From: Pantoea piersonii
GTDB taxonomy: Bacteria > Pseudomonadota > Gammaproteobacteria > Enterobacterales > Enterobacteriaceae
DNA length: 64,000 nt
Reading direction: 5' to 3'
NCBI RefSeq assembly: GCF_003612015.1
Contig: NZ_RARB01000001.1
Span: forward strand, 186,001 to 250,000
Shown: positions 1 to 10,161 of the stretch, in pieces
Layout: each line of letters begins with the position of its first letter
How positions within the stretch are numbered: the stretch's first letter is position 1
Notes under the pieces: generated by a model
Databases searched by the model: none
What the model was told of the DNA's origin: nothing
Seen by the model: only the letters and a program-made list of their open reading frames with translations
Translations under genes and position numbers: made by a program

Positions 1-1183
1 AAGTCGAGTAGATCGCCACAATCGGCTTATAGCCGCCGATCGCCATACCGGCAGCGAACGTAACCGCGTGCTGTTCGGCAATCGCCACGTCGAAGTACTG
101 GGACGGATAGCGTCGTGAAAACTCCACCATGCCGGAGCCTTCGCGCATCGCGGGCGTGACCGCCATTAGCTTCGGATCGTCCTGCGCCATTTCGCACAGC
201 CAGTTACCGAAAATTTTAGAATAGCTGGGCAGACCCCCGGCGCTTTTAGGCAGCGCGCCGCTGGCGGGATCGAACTTCGGCACTGCGTGCCAGGCAATGG
301 GATCTTCTTCTGCCGGCGCGTAGCCTTTGCCCTTTTTGGTCATAATATGCAGGAACTGCGGCCCTTTCAGGCTGCGCATGTTCTTCAGCGTGGTGACCAG
401 CGTCAGGACGTCGTGACCGTCGACCGGGCCGATATAGTTAAAGCCCAGCTCTTCAAACAGCGTGCCTGGCACCACCATGCCTTTCAGGTGCTCTTCGGTG
501 CGCTTCACCAGCTCTTTGATCGGCGGCAGTCCGCCCAGTACGCGTTTACCGCCTTCGCGCAGGCGCGAGTAGGTTTTGCCGGAGAGGATCTGCGCCAGAC
601 GGTTGTTCAGCGCGCCGACATTCTCAGAGATCGACATCTCGTTGTCGTTAAGGATCACCAGCATATCGGGCTTAATATCGCCCGCGTGGTTCATCGCCTC
701 AAACGCCATACCGGCGGTGATTGCCCCGTCGCCGATGATACAGGCGGTGCGGCGACCCAGGCCTTCGCGCTCCGCCGCCGCCGCCATGCCCAGCCCGGCG
801 CTGATCGAAGTCGAAGAGTGCCCGACGCTCAGCACGTCATATTCGCTCTCGCCGCGCCACGGGAAAGGGTGCAGGCCGTTTTTCTGGCGAATGGTGCCGA
901 TGCGATCGCGACGGCCGGTCAGAATTTTATGCGGGTAGGCCTGATGCCCGACGTCCCACACCAGGTGATCGAACGGGGTGTTATAGACGTAATGCAGCGC
1001 GACGGTCAGCTCGACGACGCCCAGACCCGAAGCGAAATGGCCGCTTGAGCGGCTCACGCTGTCCAGCAGGTATTGACGGAGTTCATCGCACAGCGCCGGA
1101 AGCGTCTCTTTCGGGAGAGAACGCAGCTCCTCAACGGTGCTTGCCTGCGCCAGTGTCGGGTATTTTGCAATATCAAAACTCAT
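1..1183 (-). CDS. dxs: 1-deoxy-D-xylulose-5-phosphate synthase, C-terminus cut off by window edge
   Basis: This is the thiamine diphosphate enzyme that condenses pyruvate and glyceraldehyde 3-phosphate to DXP, the first step of the MEP isoprenoid pathway in the cytosol. Reading the minus strand from an ATG gives [15 protein letters not shown] and then about 394 residues of the roughly 620 usual for the family. The visible part holds the [17 protein letters not shown] segment, the [18 protein letters not shown] cofactor-binding stretch with its NDN partner, and the conserved glutamate in [15 protein letters not shown]. The rest of the pyrimidine domain and the C-terminal domain lie outside the window. 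It follows xseB and ispA on the same strand with a 19-base gap after ispA, so it is probably the third gene of that operon. Confidence 0.97.
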   Translation of the reverse strand, partial: MSFDIAKYPTLAQASTVEELRSLPKETLPALCDELRQYLLDSVSRSSGHFASGLGVVELTVALHYVYNTPFDHLVWDVGHQAYPHKILTGRRDRIGTIRQKNGLHPFPWRGESEYDVLSVGHSSTSISAGLGMAAAAEREGLGRRTACIIGDGAITAGMAFEAMNHAGDIKPDMLVILNDNEMSISENVGALNNRLAQILSGKTYSRLREGGKRVLGGLPPIKELVKRTEEHLKGMVVPGTLFEELGFNYIGPVDGHDVLTLVTTLKNMRSLKGPQFLHIMTKKGKGYAPAEEDPIAWHAVPKFDPASGALPKSAGGLPSYSKIFGNWLCEMAQDDPKLMAVTPAMREGSGMVEFSRRYPSQYFDVAIAEQHAVTFAAGMAIGGYKPIVAIYST

Positions 1184-1202
1184 CAGAGACTCATTATGGA
1201 AG

Positions 1203-2102
1203 TTATTTGTCGCGTTCAATTATGAAGCTTGCCAGCGCCTGCAATGCTGTGGTGTCTAACGATTGCGCCGCAAGAATATCCAGCGCGCTCAGCGCTTGCT
1301 GGTGAAGCTCCCTGGCTTTCGCTCGGGCGTTATCAAGCCCCAGCAGCGACGGGTAGGTGCTTTTATCCAGATCCTGATCGGCACCCTGTTTTTTGCCGGT
1401 AACCGCGCTGTCGCCTACCACATCAAGAATATCGTCCTGCACCTGAAACGCGAGGCCGATCGCGTCAGCGTAGCGATCCAGCGCGGGCAGCGCGTCGCGT
1501 CCGCGTTCGCCTGCCGCGAGCGCGCCAAGGCGCACGGCGGCGCGGATCAGCGCGCCGGTTTTATGGCGATGGATCTGCTCCAGCTGTTCCAGCCCGACGC
1601 GCTGGCCTTCCGCCGCTAAATCGAGCGCCTGGCCGCCGCACATGCCCGCTACGCCGCTGGCGCGCGCCAGTTCGGCAATCATTGCGATGCGGCTTGCGTC
1701 GCTGACGCCCGGCATCGGCTCTTCGGCCAGAATAGAGAACGCCAGGGTTTGCAGCGCATCGCCTGCGAGTATCGCCGTATCTTCGCCATACTTAATATGG
1801 CAGGTCGGCTGGCCGCGGCGTAACGCGTCATCATCCATCGCTGGCAGGTCGTCATGGATCAGGGAGTAGGCGTGAATGCATTCCACGGCGGCGGCAGGCG
1901 CATCGAGGCTCGCCGGGTCCGCGTTAAACATTTCGCCGGTGGCGTAGACCAGAAAAGGACGCAGGCGTTTACCGCCCAATAATGCCCCATAACGCATGGC
2001 ATTAACCAGAGGAGAACTCTGAAAGGGAAGCGGCTCTAACAAGCGCGACAGCGCAGCGTTTGCGCGTTCCGGATAAACGCTCAGCAGGTGAATAAAATCC
2101 AT
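1203..2102 (-). CDS. ispA: (2E,6E)-farnesyl diphosphate synthase
   Basis: It joins IPP with DMAPP and then geranyl diphosphate to make farnesyl diphosphate, the precursor of undecaprenyl, quinone and heme O side chains. The 299-residue protein has the length of E. coli IspA. It shows GGKRLRPF near residues 43-50, the first aspartate-rich motif DDLPAMDD at 84-91, and the second aspartate-rich motif within [12 protein letters not shown] about two thirds of the way along; both bind Mg-diphosphate. Its ATG shares one base with the xseB stop codon, a sign of translational coupling in the xseB-ispA-dxs operon. Farnesyl diphosphate made here is also the substrate of CyoE encoded further along the window. 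Confidence 0.97.
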   Translation of the reverse strand: MDFIHLLSVYPERANAALSRLLEPLPFQSSPLVNAMRYGALLGGKRLRPFLVYATGEMFNADPASLDAPAAAVECIHAYSLIHDDLPAMDDDALRRGQPTCHIKYGEDTAILAGDALQTLAFSILAEEPMPGVSDASRIAMIAELARASGVAGMCGGQALDLAAEGQRVGLEQLEQIHRHKTGALIRAAVRLGALAAGERGRDALPALDRYADAIGLAFQVQDDILDVVGDSAVTGKKQGADQDLDKSTYPSLLGLDNARAKARELHQQALSALDILAAQSLDTTALQALASFIIERDK

Positions 2103-2344
2103 TACTCTTTTTCCGGTGTGAAGGCGCTGAGATCGGCCTCTTTATCGTCGCTGAGCAGAATGCGTACGCGCTGCTCGGCCTGTTGCAACGTTTGCTGACC
2201 GTTGCGCGCCAGCTGTACGCCGCGCTCAAACTCATTCAGCGCCTCTTCAAGCGGCAGCTCGCCGCTCTCCAGCCGGCTGACGATCTGCTCCAGCTGCTGT
2301 AAGGAGGTTTCAAAACTAGCGGGCGGTTCGGCTTTTTTCGGCAT
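2102..2344 (-). CDS. xseB: Exodeoxyribonuclease VII small subunit
   Basis: This is the small subunit of exonuclease VII, which together with the large XseA subunit (encoded elsewhere) degrades single-stranded DNA in both directions. The 80-residue acidic, helical protein contains the family core [20 protein letters not shown] followed by [14 protein letters not shown]. It is first in the xseB-ispA-dxs operon and overlaps ispA by one base. The start codon follows an AGTCGACACTGAAT leader without a strong Shine-Dalgarno sequence, but the length and the N-terminal MPKK agree with relatives. Confidence 0.95.
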   Translation of the reverse strand: MPKKAEPPASFETSLQQLEQIVSRLESGELPLEEALNEFERGVQLARNGQQTLQQAEQRVRILLSDDKEADLSAFTPEKE

Positions 2345-2575
2345 ATTCAGTGTCGACTCACGTGTAAGACTTTATCTCGTAATCGGTCATGGTAGCGGAG
2401 AGCGTTTGATTAGCAAAATAATCAATGTGACTGCGGTTGCAGAAGCAGTCATCTGACAAAGGTGATATACTCTCGCGCCTCGGATGCGGATGCGCCCTTT
2501 AGCCCACAATTTTTGTGATTTTACCAGCTAAGTGCCGCGTGCTCGCACTTATTTGCCCAACGAATTCGTGTCGCC
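2345..2575. promoter_or_regulatory. Divergent xseB/thiI intergenic region
   Basis: This 231-base stretch separates the divergent xseB and thiI genes and must carry both promoters. It is AT-rich in the middle. I see no convincing pair of -35/-10 boxes, no riboswitch-like stems and no small reading frame worth calling. Confidence 0.4.
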
Positions 2576-4024
2576 ATGAAGTTTATCATCAAGTTATTTC
2601 CCGAAATCACCATCAAAAGTCAGTCGGTGCGATTGCGCTTTATTAAAATCCTCACCAGCAATATTCGCAACGTGCTGAAAACCGTCGGTGAGGATATCGC
2701 CGTGGTGCGTCACTGGGATCACATCGAAGTCCGTTCGAAAGACGAAGGGCTGCGCGGCGTGATTGTGGATGAGCTCACCCGCATTCCCGGCATTCACCAT
2801 GTGCTGTCGGTCGAAGACCGTGCCTATACCGACGTGCACGATATTTTTGAGCAGACGCTGGCGCTCTATGGCGACAGCCTGCAAAACAAAAGCTTCTGCG
2901 TGCGCGTTAAGCGCCGCGGTAAACATGAGTTTAGCTCGCAGGACGTAGAGCGCTACGTCGGTGGCGGCCTGAATCAGCATATCGCCAGCGCGAAGGTGCA
3001 GCTCAACAAGCCGGACGTTACCGTGCATCTCGAAATCGAGAACGATCGCCTGCTGCTGATCACCGGGCGCTATGAGGGGCTGGGCGGCTTCCCGATCGGC
3101 ACGCAGGAAGATGTGCTGTCGCTGATCTCTGGCGGATTCGACTCTGGCGTCTCCAGCTATATGCTGCTGCGCCGCGGCTGTCGCGTACACTACTGCTTCT
3201 TTAATCTCGGCGGCGCAGCGCATGAAATCGGCGTGCGTCAGGTCGCGCACTATATCTGGAACCGCTTCGGCCGCTCGCATCGCGTGCGCTTTGTAGCGAT
3301 TAACTTTGAGCCGGTGGTCGGCGAGATTCTGGAAAAAGTGGATGACGGCCAGATGGGCGTGGTGCTGAAGCGCATGATGGTGCGTGCCGCGTCAATGGTC
3401 GCAGAGCGCTATGGCGTTCAGGCGCTGGTGACCGGCGAAGCGCTCGGCCAGGTATCCAGCCAGACGCTGACCAACCTGCGCCTGATCGATAACGCCTCCG
3501 ATACCCTGATCCTGCGTCCGCTGATCTCGCACGATAAAGAGCACATCATCAAGGTGGCGCGCGACATCGGCACTGAAGATTTTGCCCGCACCATGCCGGA
3601 ATATTGCGGCGTGATTTCTAAAAGCCCGACGGTAAAAGCGGTGAAAGCGAAGATTGAGGCGGAAGAGCAGCATTTCGACTTCAGCATTCTGCAGCGCGTG
3701 GTGGAAGAGGCGAGCAACGTCGATATTCGCGATATCGCCGAGCAGGCCGAAGAGGAAGTGGTGGAAGTTGAAACCGTGGACTCGTTCGGCAGCGACGATA
3801 GGGTGCTGGATATTCGCGCCATTGACGAGCAGGAAGATAAGCCGCTGGCGCTGCAGGGCACCGAGGTGAAATCGCTGCCGTTTTACAAGCTCAGCAGCCA
3901 GTTCGCCGATCTCGACCAGAGCAAAACCTGGCTGCTCTACTGCGATCGCGGCGTGATGAGCAAGCTGCAGGCGCTCTATCTGCATGAGCAGGGCTTTAAA
4001 AACGTGAAGGTTTATCGTCCGTAA
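2576..4024 (+). CDS. thiI: tRNA 4-thiouridine synthase / thiamine sulfurtransferase ThiI
   Basis: ThiI adenylates U8 of tRNAs and transfers sulfur to give s4U; it also moves sulfur to ThiS for thiazole synthesis. The 482-residue protein has the enterobacterial length. It begins with a ferredoxin-like/THUMP region (about 1-165), has the PP-loop pyrophosphatase motif [17 protein letters not shown] near residues 183-200, and ends in a rhodanese domain. The catalytic persulfide cysteine lies in [11 protein letters not shown] (Cys456) and its disulfide partner in [11 protein letters not shown] (about Cys344). It is transcribed alone, divergent from xseB and convergent with yajL. Confidence 0.97.
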   Translation: MKFIIKLFPEITIKSQSVRLRFIKILTSNIRNVLKTVGEDIAVVRHWDHIEVRSKDEGLRGVIVDELTRIPGIHHVLSVEDRAYTDVHDIFEQTLALYGDSLQNKSFCVRVKRRGKHEFSSQDVERYVGGGLNQHIASAKVQLNKPDVTVHLEIENDRLLLITGRYEGLGGFPIGTQEDVLSLISGGFDSGVSSYMLLRRGCRVHYCFFNLGGAAHEIGVRQVAHYIWNRFGRSHRVRFVAINFEPVVGEILEKVDDGQMGVVLKRMMVRAASMVAERYGVQALVTGEALGQVSSQTLTNLRLIDNASDTLILRPLISHDKEHIIKVARDIGTEDFARTMPEYCGVISKSPTVKAVKAKIEAEEQHFDFSILQRVVEEASNVDIRDIAEQAEEEVVEVETVDSFGSDDRVLDIRAIDEQEDKPLALQGTEVKSLPFYKLSSQFADLDQSKTWLLYCDRGVMSKLQALYLHEQGFKNVKVYRP

Positions 4025-4030
4025 AAGACG

Positions 4031-4071
4031 CTGTCCGTCGGCGGCCTGTTTTAGCCGCCGCTGACGGACAG
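4031..4071. terminator. Strong hairpin between convergent thiI and yajL
   Basis: CTGTCCGTC pairs with GACGGACAG, and inside it GGCGGC pairs with GCCGCC around an A/T-rich loop. The stem sits directly after the thiI stop and before the yajL stop. There is no long T-run on either strand, so termination may be weak or the hairpin may simply protect the 3' ends. Confidence 0.45.
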
Positions 4072-4078
4072 AAGATCG

Positions 4079-4675
4079 TTATTCGCTGTAATCGTAGATA
4101 CCCGCCGCCAGCACCAGCTGGGACGCGACTTCCGCCGCTTTCTCTTTTCCTGCCAGCAGATCGATCAGTTTTAACGCGAAATCCATCGCCGTGCCCGGAC
4201 CCTGGCTGGTCAGCAGATTTACGCGTGGATCCCACACCACACGTTTCTCCATCCACTTCTCCGCGGGAATCGTCTCTTTTAAACCGGGGAAGCCGGTCAT
4301 ATTGCCGACCGGGAAGAGATCGTGCGGTACCAGCACGGTACCAGCCGCTGCGCAGATCGCCGCAACGATGCGGCCGGAAAGATGGAACTGGCGCACCGTT
4401 TCCACCAGCAGTGGGCTGTCGCGAAAGGTTTCCGCGCCTTTCAGACCGCCCGGCAGCACAATCGCCGCGTAGTCGTCGTCGGCAACCTCCACCAGCGGCG
4501 CATCGGCCAGCAGGCGAACGCCACGCGAACAGACGATTTCGCGCGTGCCGTCGCTCTCTACGCTGGCGGTGACCACCTTCAGACCGCCGCGCACCAGCAA
4601 ATCGATGGTGGTAACCGCCTCGGTCTCTTCACTGCCATGTGCGAGGCAAACCAGAACTGGCGTGTTCGCGGTCAT
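4079..4675 (-). CDS. yajL: Protein/nucleic acid deglycase-like DJ-1 family protein YajL
   Basis: YajL belongs to the DJ-1/PfpI superfamily; E. coli YajL acts as an oxidative-stress chaperone and has been reported to repair methylglyoxal-glycated proteins. The 198-residue protein carries the nucleophile-elbow cysteine in [14 protein letters not shown] (about Cys108), the acidic partner in [12 protein letters not shown] near the N-terminus (about Glu17), and the LPGGLKGAE motif. It overlaps the end of panE by 47 bases on the same strand, an arrangement also found in E. coli, so the two are likely co-transcribed with panE first. Confidence 0.95.
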   Translation of the reverse strand: MTANTPVLVCLAHGSEETEAVTTIDLLVRGGLKVVTASVESDGTREIVCSRGVRLLADAPLVEVADDDYAAIVLPGGLKGAETFRDSPLLVETVRQFHLSGRIVAAICAAAGTVLVPHDLFPVGNMTGFPGLKETIPAEKWMEKRVVWDPRVNLLTSQGPGTAMDFALKLIDLLAGKEKAAEVASQLVLAAGIYDYSE

Positions 4676-5549
4676 AATGGGACTCCTTGCGTTTTACAAA
4701 CTCATATAAGCGGGTGTTTTCCGGCACGGCGATCCCCTGCGCGCGCGCGCGGCGCAGCAGGAATCCGGTGATGTAATCTATTTCAGTCAGACGCTGCGCC
4801 CGTACATCCTGCAGCATCGAGGAGGTGTTGGCCGCCGTGGTTTCAATCACGTTATAAACGATGTCGCTCAGGCTGTCGGCGGTGATGTGCTGGCCCTCGC
4901 GCTCCATCACCCAGCTCAGCTCCTGGCAGAGCATGTCGATCTGCTCCGGCCAGGCGCGCAGCGCGCCATTCTGGCAGTCGTGTTCGACGGTGAGCGGATT
5001 GATCACGCAGTTTACCGCCAGCTTGCGCCAGCAGGCGGCGCCGATATTGTCATGCCAGGCGACGTCCGGCAGCGCCGCGTGCAGAATATCAGCGAGGTCG
5101 CTGTAGGCCGCGCTTTTACGGTTAGCGGGACCGATATGGGTGATGCCGCTGGCGACATGTTTTATCACGGTACCGTCGCGCATCGCCGCATGCGTGGTGA
5201 TGCCGCGCAGCAGCGGCTGGCTGAGTCCTTTTAGCTCCTCCAGCGTGCCCATACCGTTATGCAGCAGCAGAACAGGGCAATGTTCCGACAGCACGCTCTG
5301 CAGGTTACGCACCGCAGGCGAAACCTGTGGCGCCTTCAGCGTCACCAGCAGCAGCTGGCTGTCAGCCAGAAACAGCGGGTCGTTGGCGATAAAGGTGTTG
5401 TTGCTCACCCTGCCCTGGTAATCGATAACGTTGACGGAACAGTAGGGCTGCGGCACGCGCAACCATCCCTGAACCTCATGGCCCTGGCGTGCAAGGGCCG
5501 CAAGCCAGACCTGGCCAATGGCCCCGCAACCCAACACGGTAATTTTCAT
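4629..5549 (-). CDS. panE: 2-dehydropantoate 2-reductase (ketopantoate reductase)
   Basis: This enzyme reduces 2-dehydropantoate to pantoate with NADPH in coenzyme A biosynthesis. The 306-residue product starts at [15 protein letters not shown], which contains the Rossmann GxGxxG motif at residues 7-12. An upstream in-frame ATG would add 37 residues with no family resemblance, while the chosen ATG follows a GGGAGGCAG ribosome-binding site. The catalytic lysine lies in [14 protein letters not shown] (about Lys177), and the substrate-binding ENTRLY segment near the C-terminus is also visible. The 3' end runs 47 bases into yajL. Confidence 0.96.
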   Translation of the reverse strand: MKITVLGCGAIGQVWLAALARQGHEVQGWLRVPQPYCSVNVIDYQGRVSNNTFIANDPLFLADSQLLLVTLKAPQVSPAVRNLQSVLSEHCPVLLLHNGMGTLEELKGLSQPLLRGITTHAAMRDGTVIKHVASGITHIGPANRKSAAYSDLADILHAALPDVAWHDNIGAACWRKLAVNCVINPLTVEHDCQNGALRAWPEQIDMLCQELSWVMEREGQHITADSLSDIVYNVIETTAANTSSMLQDVRAQRLTEIDYITGFLLRRARAQGIAVPENTRLYEFVKRKESHYDREHASSGLPRTWQ

Positions 5550-5687
5550 ACTGCCTCCCGTATCCGGGTTTGTCGTTTGTTCTTTAATACACAGCGATAA
5601 TAAGTATAGCGTTGTGCGCAGCCTGATTTTGTTTAGTGCGGCAAGACGCGTATTATGCATGTCACTTTAGCGTCAGGAGAAGAAGAG

Positions 5688-6179
5688 ATGCCATCTTTCG
5701 ATATCGTTTCAGAAATCGACATGCAGGAAGTTCGCAACGCGGTCGAAAATGCCAACCGTGAATTAACAACCCGCTTCGATTTTCGCAACGTGAGCGCCAG
5801 TTTCGAGCTCAACGAAAAGAATGAAACCATCAAAGTGACCAGCGAGTCCGATTTTCAGGTGAAACAGCTGGTGGATATGCTGCGTGAGAAGCTGCTCAAG
5901 CGCGGCATCGAGGGCGCCGCGCTCGATATTCCTGAGGAGATCGAGCACAGCGGTAAAAACTGGAGTGTCGATGCCAAAATGAAAAAAGGCATTGAAACCG
6001 AAGTCGCGAAGAAAATCGTCAAGCTGATTAAAGACAGCAAGCTGAAGGTGCAGACGCAGATTCAGGGCGATTCGCTGCGCGTGACCGGCAAATCGCGTGA
6101 CGATCTGCAGGGCGCGATGGCGCTGGTGCGCGGCGGCAACCTCGGTCAACCTTTCCAGTTTAAAAACTTCCGCGATTAA
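5688..6179 (+). CDS. yajQ: YajQ family cyclic-di-GMP-binding / nucleotide-binding protein
   Basis: The family has two ferredoxin-like folds. E. coli YajQ binds nucleotides and RNA, and the Xanthomonas homologue binds c-di-GMP. The 163-residue product starts at [15 protein letters not shown], preceded by a GAAGAAGAG ribosome-binding site; the 11 residues available upstream do not belong. It ends [15 protein letters not shown], the conserved C-terminus of the family. It is divergent from panE and stands alone, followed by a hairpin terminator. In E. coli the next gene is yajR; here an alcohol dehydrogenase intervenes. Confidence 0.95.
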   Translation: MPSFDIVSEIDMQEVRNAVENANRELTTRFDFRNVSASFELNEKNETIKVTSESDFQVKQLVDMLREKLLKRGIEGAALDIPEEIEHSGKNWSVDAKMKKGIETEVAKKIVKLIKDSKLKVQTQIQGDSLRVTGKSRDDLQGAMALVRGGNLGQPFQFKNFRD

Positions 6180-6190
6180 TCCTCTCATAG

Positions 6191-6227
6191 CGTGCGGCCA
6201 CAGTGGTGTCCGCACGTTACGCTTTTC
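6191..6227 (+). terminator. Terminator-like hairpin after yajQ
   Basis: CGTGCGG pairs with CCGCACG, with an inner CCAC/TGG extension, and is followed by TTACGCTTTT. It would separate yajQ from the dehydrogenase gene downstream. Confidence 0.55.
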
Positions 6228-6277
6228 AATATTGTCACACGACCTGTATCCATTTTACCCTGCTTTATATCAACGCT

Positions 6278-6298
6278 GTGCATGGCAAAGTCGTGCAC
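6278..6298. promoter_or_regulatory. Inverted repeat upstream of the alcohol dehydrogenase gene
   Basis: GTGCA and TGCAC arms are spaced by 11 bases, about 35 bases before the adhP start. It could be an operator for a regulator not encoded in this window; the arms are short, so chance is possible. Confidence 0.3.
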
Positions 6299-6333
6299 AT
6301 TGGTTTATGAGCCTGACTGACTGGAGATAAATC

Positions 6334-7359
6334 ATGAAAACGATGAAAGCTGCGGTAGTGAAAGCCTTTGGCGAGCCGTTAACCATTGAACAGGTGCCCG
6401 TACCGGAAGCAGGACCGGGCCAGGTTCTGGTCAAAATCGCCGCGACCGGCGTGTGCCATACCGACCTGCATGCGGCGGAAGGCGACTGGCCAGTGAAACC
6501 TGCGCTGCCTTTTATTCCAGGCCATGAAGGCGTCGGGGAAGTGGTGGCGAAAGGGCCGGATGTCACGCATCTCAAGCTGGGCGATCGCGTCGGGATACCC
6601 TGGCTCTATTCAGCGTGCGGCCATTGCGAACACTGCCTCGACAGCTGGGAAACGCTTTGTCTGAGCCAGAAAAATGCAGGCTATTCGGTTAACGGTAGCT
6701 TTGCCGAATATTGCCTCGCCGATGCGAATTATGTCGGCATATTGCCGGATAACATCGGATATGCAGAAATCGCCCCCATCCTTTGCGCAGGCGTTACCGT
6801 CTATAAAGGGCTAAAAATGACCGATACCCGGCCTGGCCAATGGGTGGTGATTTCGGGTATTGGCGGGCTGGGGCATATGGCTGTGCAGTATGCCGTAGCG
6901 ATGGGATTAAATGTCGCGGCAGTAGATATCGACGATGAAAAACTGGCGTTTGCGCAGCGCCTCGGCGCCAGCGTCGTGGTAAATGCCCGTAACGAGGATC
7001 CGGCGCAGGTTTTCCATTCAGCGTTCGGCGGCGCCCATGGCGTGCTGGTAACGGCGGTATCGCCTAAGGCGTTCGAGCAGGCTATCGGGACGCTGCGGCG
7101 CGGCGGCACAATGGTGCTCAACGGCTTGCCGCCGGGTAAATTCGATCTCTCTATTTTCGATATGGTGCTGGATGGCATTACCGTGCGTGGCTCCATTGTC
7201 GGCACGCGGAAAGATCTACAGGAGGCGCTCGATTTCGCCGGAAGGCATAAAGTGAAAGCCACCATCGGGATCGAGCCGCTGAGCAATATTAACGATATCT
7301 TCGCACGTATGCGCGCCGGGAAAATCGAGGGGCGCGTTGTCGTCGATATGTCGCTCTGA
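6334..7359 (+). CDS. adhP: Zinc-dependent alcohol dehydrogenase, AdhP-like
   Basis: A medium-chain NAD(P)-dependent alcohol dehydrogenase of the ethanol-active AdhP group, interconverting primary alcohols and aldehydes in the cytosol. The 341-residue protein shows catalytic zinc ligands in GVCHTDLH (about Cys40), PGHEGVGEV (about His63) and [10 protein letters not shown]. The four structural-zinc cysteines lie in [15 protein letters not shown], and the NAD-binding motif is [18 protein letters not shown] ribosome-binding site precedes the ATG. The gene interrupts the yajQ-yajR pairing seen in E. coli, where adhP lies elsewhere, so this is a lineage-specific insertion or relocation. It is a single-gene unit bounded by hairpins on both sides. 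The substrate is not determinable from the sequence. Confidence 0.93.
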   Translation: MKTMKAAVVKAFGEPLTIEQVPVPEAGPGQVLVKIAATGVCHTDLHAAEGDWPVKPALPFIPGHEGVGEVVAKGPDVTHLKLGDRVGIPWLYSACGHCEHCLDSWETLCLSQKNAGYSVNGSFAEYCLADANYVGILPDNIGYAEIAPILCAGVTVYKGLKMTDTRPGQWVVISGIGGLGHMAVQYAVAMGLNVAAVDIDDEKLAFAQRLGASVVVNARNEDPAQVFHSAFGGAHGVLVTAVSPKAFEQAIGTLRRGGTMVLNGLPPGKFDLSIFDMVLDGITVRGSIVGTRKDLQEALDFAGRHKVKATIGIEPLSNINDIFARMRAGKIEGRVVVDMSL

Positions 7360-7375
7360 GCCGGGCGTGAAAAAC

Positions 7376-7402
7376 AAAGAACCGGCGCAAGGCCGGTTCT
7401 TT
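7376..7402. terminator. Bidirectional terminator between adhP and yajR
   Basis: An 11-bp perfect stem, AAAGAACCGGC with GCCGGTTCTTT, encloses the loop GCAAG. The A-run and T-run at the two ends allow it to work for both convergent genes. Confidence 0.85.
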
Positions 7403-7433
7403 AGTCGATGCGTCATGCTTTATCGCAAAGCGC

Positions 7434-8798
7434 TCAGCTGCTTGCCAGCAGTGCTTCCAGCTCGGGACGGCTGGTGACCTTACTGTCGATTTTGATATAG
7501 GCGCTTTTCTCTTCCGGCACGATCAGCACGGCCGACACGCCCGGCTGCGCTTTCAGACGCTGTTCCAGATTCGGCACCGCCAGCGCGCTATCGCTCAGTA
7601 CGATACGCAGGCTGCTGACATAGGGCGGCTCCTGCATGGTCATGGCAACGAACAGCCAGATCGCAGCAACAATCGCGCCGACCAGGAATACGGTTTGCGC
7701 ATCGAAATGCCCAAATACCCAGCCGCCGAGGCTGCCGCCGATCGCCACGCCGATAAACTGGCTGGTGGAATAGAGCCCCATCGCGGTGCCTTTGTAGCCG
7801 GCCGGCGACTCTTTGCTGACCAGCGAAGGCAGAATCGCCTCCATCAGGTTAAAGGCGAAGAAGAAAAGCTGCACGCCGATCACCAGCGTCCAGAAGTGAC
7901 CTTCCGCGCCCCACAGCACGATCTCCGCGATAACGATCAATCCTACGCAGGCGACAAATACGCGCTTCATGCGGCGCTTCACTTCTGCATAGATAATAAA
8001 AGGCACCACGCCGACAAAGGCGATCAGCATCGTCACCAGATAAACTTTCCAGTGTTCGGCGGCTGGCAGACCAGCCTGCTCGAACTGACCGGGCAGGGCG
8101 ACGAAGCTGGACATCAGCAAGATATGCAGGCAGAGAATGCCGACGTTGAGCTTGATCAGACGCGAATTGCCGAGCACCTTGCGGAAGCTGCCTTTCACCA
8201 TGCCCGATTCGCGGTTCAGCACATGCCCCGGCGCGTTGGGCACCACCAGCAGGGTGATTACGATGCCCAGCGAGGCGAGGATAGCGATCATCCAGAACAG
8301 CGCGTGCAGCCCCAGCGCGTGAGTGACAATCGGACCGATCACCATCGCAATGGCGAAGGTGACGCCGAAGCTGATGCCGATAAAGGCCATCGCCTTGGTG
8401 CGGTTCTGTTCACGGGTCAAATCAGACAGCAGCGCCATGACGGCAGCGGCAATCGCGCCGGAACCCTGTAAGGCGCGGCCGAGAATAATGCCCCAGATAG
8501 AGGTCGTGTTCGCCGCGATAAGGCTGCCCAACACAAACAGCAGCAGGCCGCCGACGATCAGCGGCTTACGGCCGATACGGTCAGACATCAGGCCGAAAGG
8601 AATCTGAAAGATCGCCTGCGCCAGACCGTAGATACCGATCGCCAGGCCAATAAGCGTTTCACTTGCCCCCTGAAGAGCCATACCGTAGGTAGTTAATACC
8701 GGCAGGACCATAAACATGCCCAGCATTCGCAGGGAAAATACCGTGCCCAAACCCCATGTGGCGCGAAGCTCCACCGGCGTCATTTTATTATCGTTCAT
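7434..8798 (-). CDS. yajR: MFS transporter YajR with C-terminal YAM domain
   Basis: An inner-membrane major facilitator superfamily protein of the drug:H+ antiporter type; the physiological substrate of YajR is unknown. The 454-residue product has 12 predicted membrane segments. The MFS motif A appears as GLMSDRIGRKP after TM2, and a motif C-like run lies in TM5. The last ~65 residues, from SLRIVLSDSALAV on, form a small soluble ferredoxin-like (YAM) domain typical of YajR. The start MNDNKMTPVELRATWGLGTVF follows an AGAGGTTGGA ribosome-binding site. It is convergent with adhP and upstream of the cyo terminator. Confidence 0.94.
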   Translation of the reverse strand: MNDNKMTPVELRATWGLGTVFSLRMLGMFMVLPVLTTYGMALQGASETLIGLAIGIYGLAQAIFQIPFGLMSDRIGRKPLIVGGLLLFVLGSLIAANTTSIWGIILGRALQGSGAIAAAVMALLSDLTREQNRTKAMAFIGISFGVTFAIAMVIGPIVTHALGLHALFWMIAILASLGIVITLLVVPNAPGHVLNRESGMVKGSFRKVLGNSRLIKLNVGILCLHILLMSSFVALPGQFEQAGLPAAEHWKVYLVTMLIAFVGVVPFIIYAEVKRRMKRVFVACVGLIVIAEIVLWGAEGHFWTLVIGVQLFFFAFNLMEAILPSLVSKESPAGYKGTAMGLYSTSQFIGVAIGGSLGGWVFGHFDAQTVFLVGAIVAAIWLFVAMTMQEPPYVSSLRIVLSDSALAVPNLEQRLKAQPGVSAVLIVPEEKSAYIKIDSKVTSRPELEALLASS

Positions 8799-8886
8799 TC
8801 CAACCTCTGTAAGTTTGCCGTATCTATTTTAGGGAGCAGGGCAGGGCGGGTAAAATGATAGTGTTTAAGAAGTGGTAACAAAAAGA

Positions 8887-8908
8887 AAGGGCGCGAAATC
8901 GCGCCCTT
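8887..8908 (-). terminator. Terminator of the cyo operon
   Basis: On the minus strand AAGGGCGCGA pairs with TCGCGCCCTT around a two-base loop, followed by TTCTTTTTG. It lies 22 bases past the cyoE stop codon. Confidence 0.85.
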
Positions 8909-8930
8909 AGCATGCTATAGCAGTGCGGCT

Positions 8931-9818
8931 TTACCACACATAGGTCAGCAGATCTTTTGATGCCGGTCCCATAAAGTCCACCGACATCATCACGCTCAAC
9001 GCGGTGATAGCCACGATAGAGAAGACGAACAGCTTACGTGCCCAGACGCGATCGTTCGAGGTCTTGTAACCTGATAACGCCATTCCCAGCCACCACACGC
9101 TAACGGCCGCCGCGACCACCAGATATTTATAGCCCGCATAACCGCCCAGCGACAGCATCAGCGTGGCAATCATAAACGCCAGAATGTAGAGCGTAATATG
9201 ATTCTTCGCTACGGAGATGCCTTTCACTACCGGCAGAACCGGAATGTTCGCCGCCTGGTAATCTTTAAAGCGGAAGATGGCAATCGCATAGGAGTGCGGC
9301 ATCTGCCAGAGGCTAAAGATCGCCAGCAGGATCAGCGCGCCCGCATCAAACTCATTGGTGACGGCGCAGTAGCCGATCACCGGCGGCGCTGCGCCAGACA
9401 GGCTGCCAATCAGCGTCCCGTATACTGAGTGACGCTTCATGTAGAGGCTGTAAATACCGACGTAAACCACGAAGCCCATGACCGCCAGCCACATGGCCAG
9501 CGGATTGGCACCAAAGTAGAGCAACGCAAAGCCAGCAATACCTAGCGCGGTAGCATAAATCAGGCTTACTTTCGCGGAGATGAGGCCTTTTACCAGCACC
9601 CGATTCCTGGTTCTCTCCATCTTCACGTCAATATCACGGTCGATCACGTTGTTGAAAACACAACCCGATGCGACAACCAGCGATACGCCGACCAGAGAGG
9701 CGAGAAACAGGGCGTAATCAATGCTGCCTTTCGAAGCCAGCAGAAATCCGCCAATCACAGAAATTAAATTCCCGAAAATAATTCCTGGTTTTGTTACTTG
9801 CAGGTATTGCTTAATCAT
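8931..9818 (-). CDS. cyoE: Protoheme IX farnesyltransferase (heme O synthase)
   Basis: CyoE adds a farnesyl group to heme B to make heme O, the high-spin heme of cytochrome bo3. The 295-residue membrane protein of the UbiA prenyltransferase superfamily has the diphosphate-binding motif [15 protein letters not shown] (about residues 56-70) and a second motif around [17 protein letters not shown]. About eight to nine membrane segments are visible. It is the last gene of the cyoABCDE operon, 13 bases after cyoD, and uses farnesyl diphosphate from ispA. Confidence 0.97.
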   Translation of the reverse strand: MIKQYLQVTKPGIIFGNLISVIGGFLLASKGSIDYALFLASLVGVSLVVASGCVFNNVIDRDIDVKMERTRNRVLVKGLISAKVSLIYATALGIAGFALLYFGANPLAMWLAVMGFVVYVGIYSLYMKRHSVYGTLIGSLSGAAPPVIGYCAVTNEFDAGALILLAIFSLWQMPHSYAIAIFRFKDYQAANIPVLPVVKGISVAKNHITLYILAFMIATLMLSLGGYAGYKYLVVAAAVSVWWLGMALSGYKTSNDRVWARKLFVFSIVAITALSVMMSVDFMGPASKDLLTYVW

Positions 9819-9831
9819 TACGAGCGACTCT

Positions 9832-10161
9832 TTAGCGAACCATCATGTTGTAGTTGAGGTTCCACATAATCCACAGCGAGCCAACCACGACGATCAGGAT
9901 AATGACCGCCGAGAAGACGATGGCCACCATGTTCCAGCCGCCTTCGGACTTGCTGTCGAGATGCAGGAAGTAAACCAGGTGAACCAGCACCTGCACCACT
10001 GCACAGACAAGCACTACGCCCAGAATGGTAGCGTGCGACGCGCTTCCATCCATTACCATCCAGAACGGGATTGCCGTCAGGATGATAGAGAGGATAAAGC
10101 CGATCATGTAGGACTTAACGCTACCGTGCGATGCACCATGTTCAGTTACAGAATGACTCAT
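9832..10161 (-). CDS. cyoD: Cytochrome bo3 ubiquinol oxidase subunit IV
   Basis: A small three-helix membrane subunit that stabilises CuB binding in the bo3 oxidase. The 109-residue product starts at [19 protein letters not shown]. Its ATG shares a base with the cyoC stop codon (TAATG), so the 27-residue upstream extension available in this frame is rejected. The segment [20 protein letters not shown] and the [13 protein letters not shown] turn match the family. Confidence 0.96.
   Translation of the reverse strand: MSHSVTEHGASHGSVKSYMIGFILSIILTAIPFWMVMDGSASHATILGVVLVCAVVQVLVHLVYFLHLDSKSEGGWNMVAIVFSAVIILIVVVGSLWIMWNLNYNMMVR

Noticed and set aside
287..1048. 253-codon frame antisense to dxs
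   Set aside because: The minus-strand translation is clearly DXS with intact cofactor motifs.
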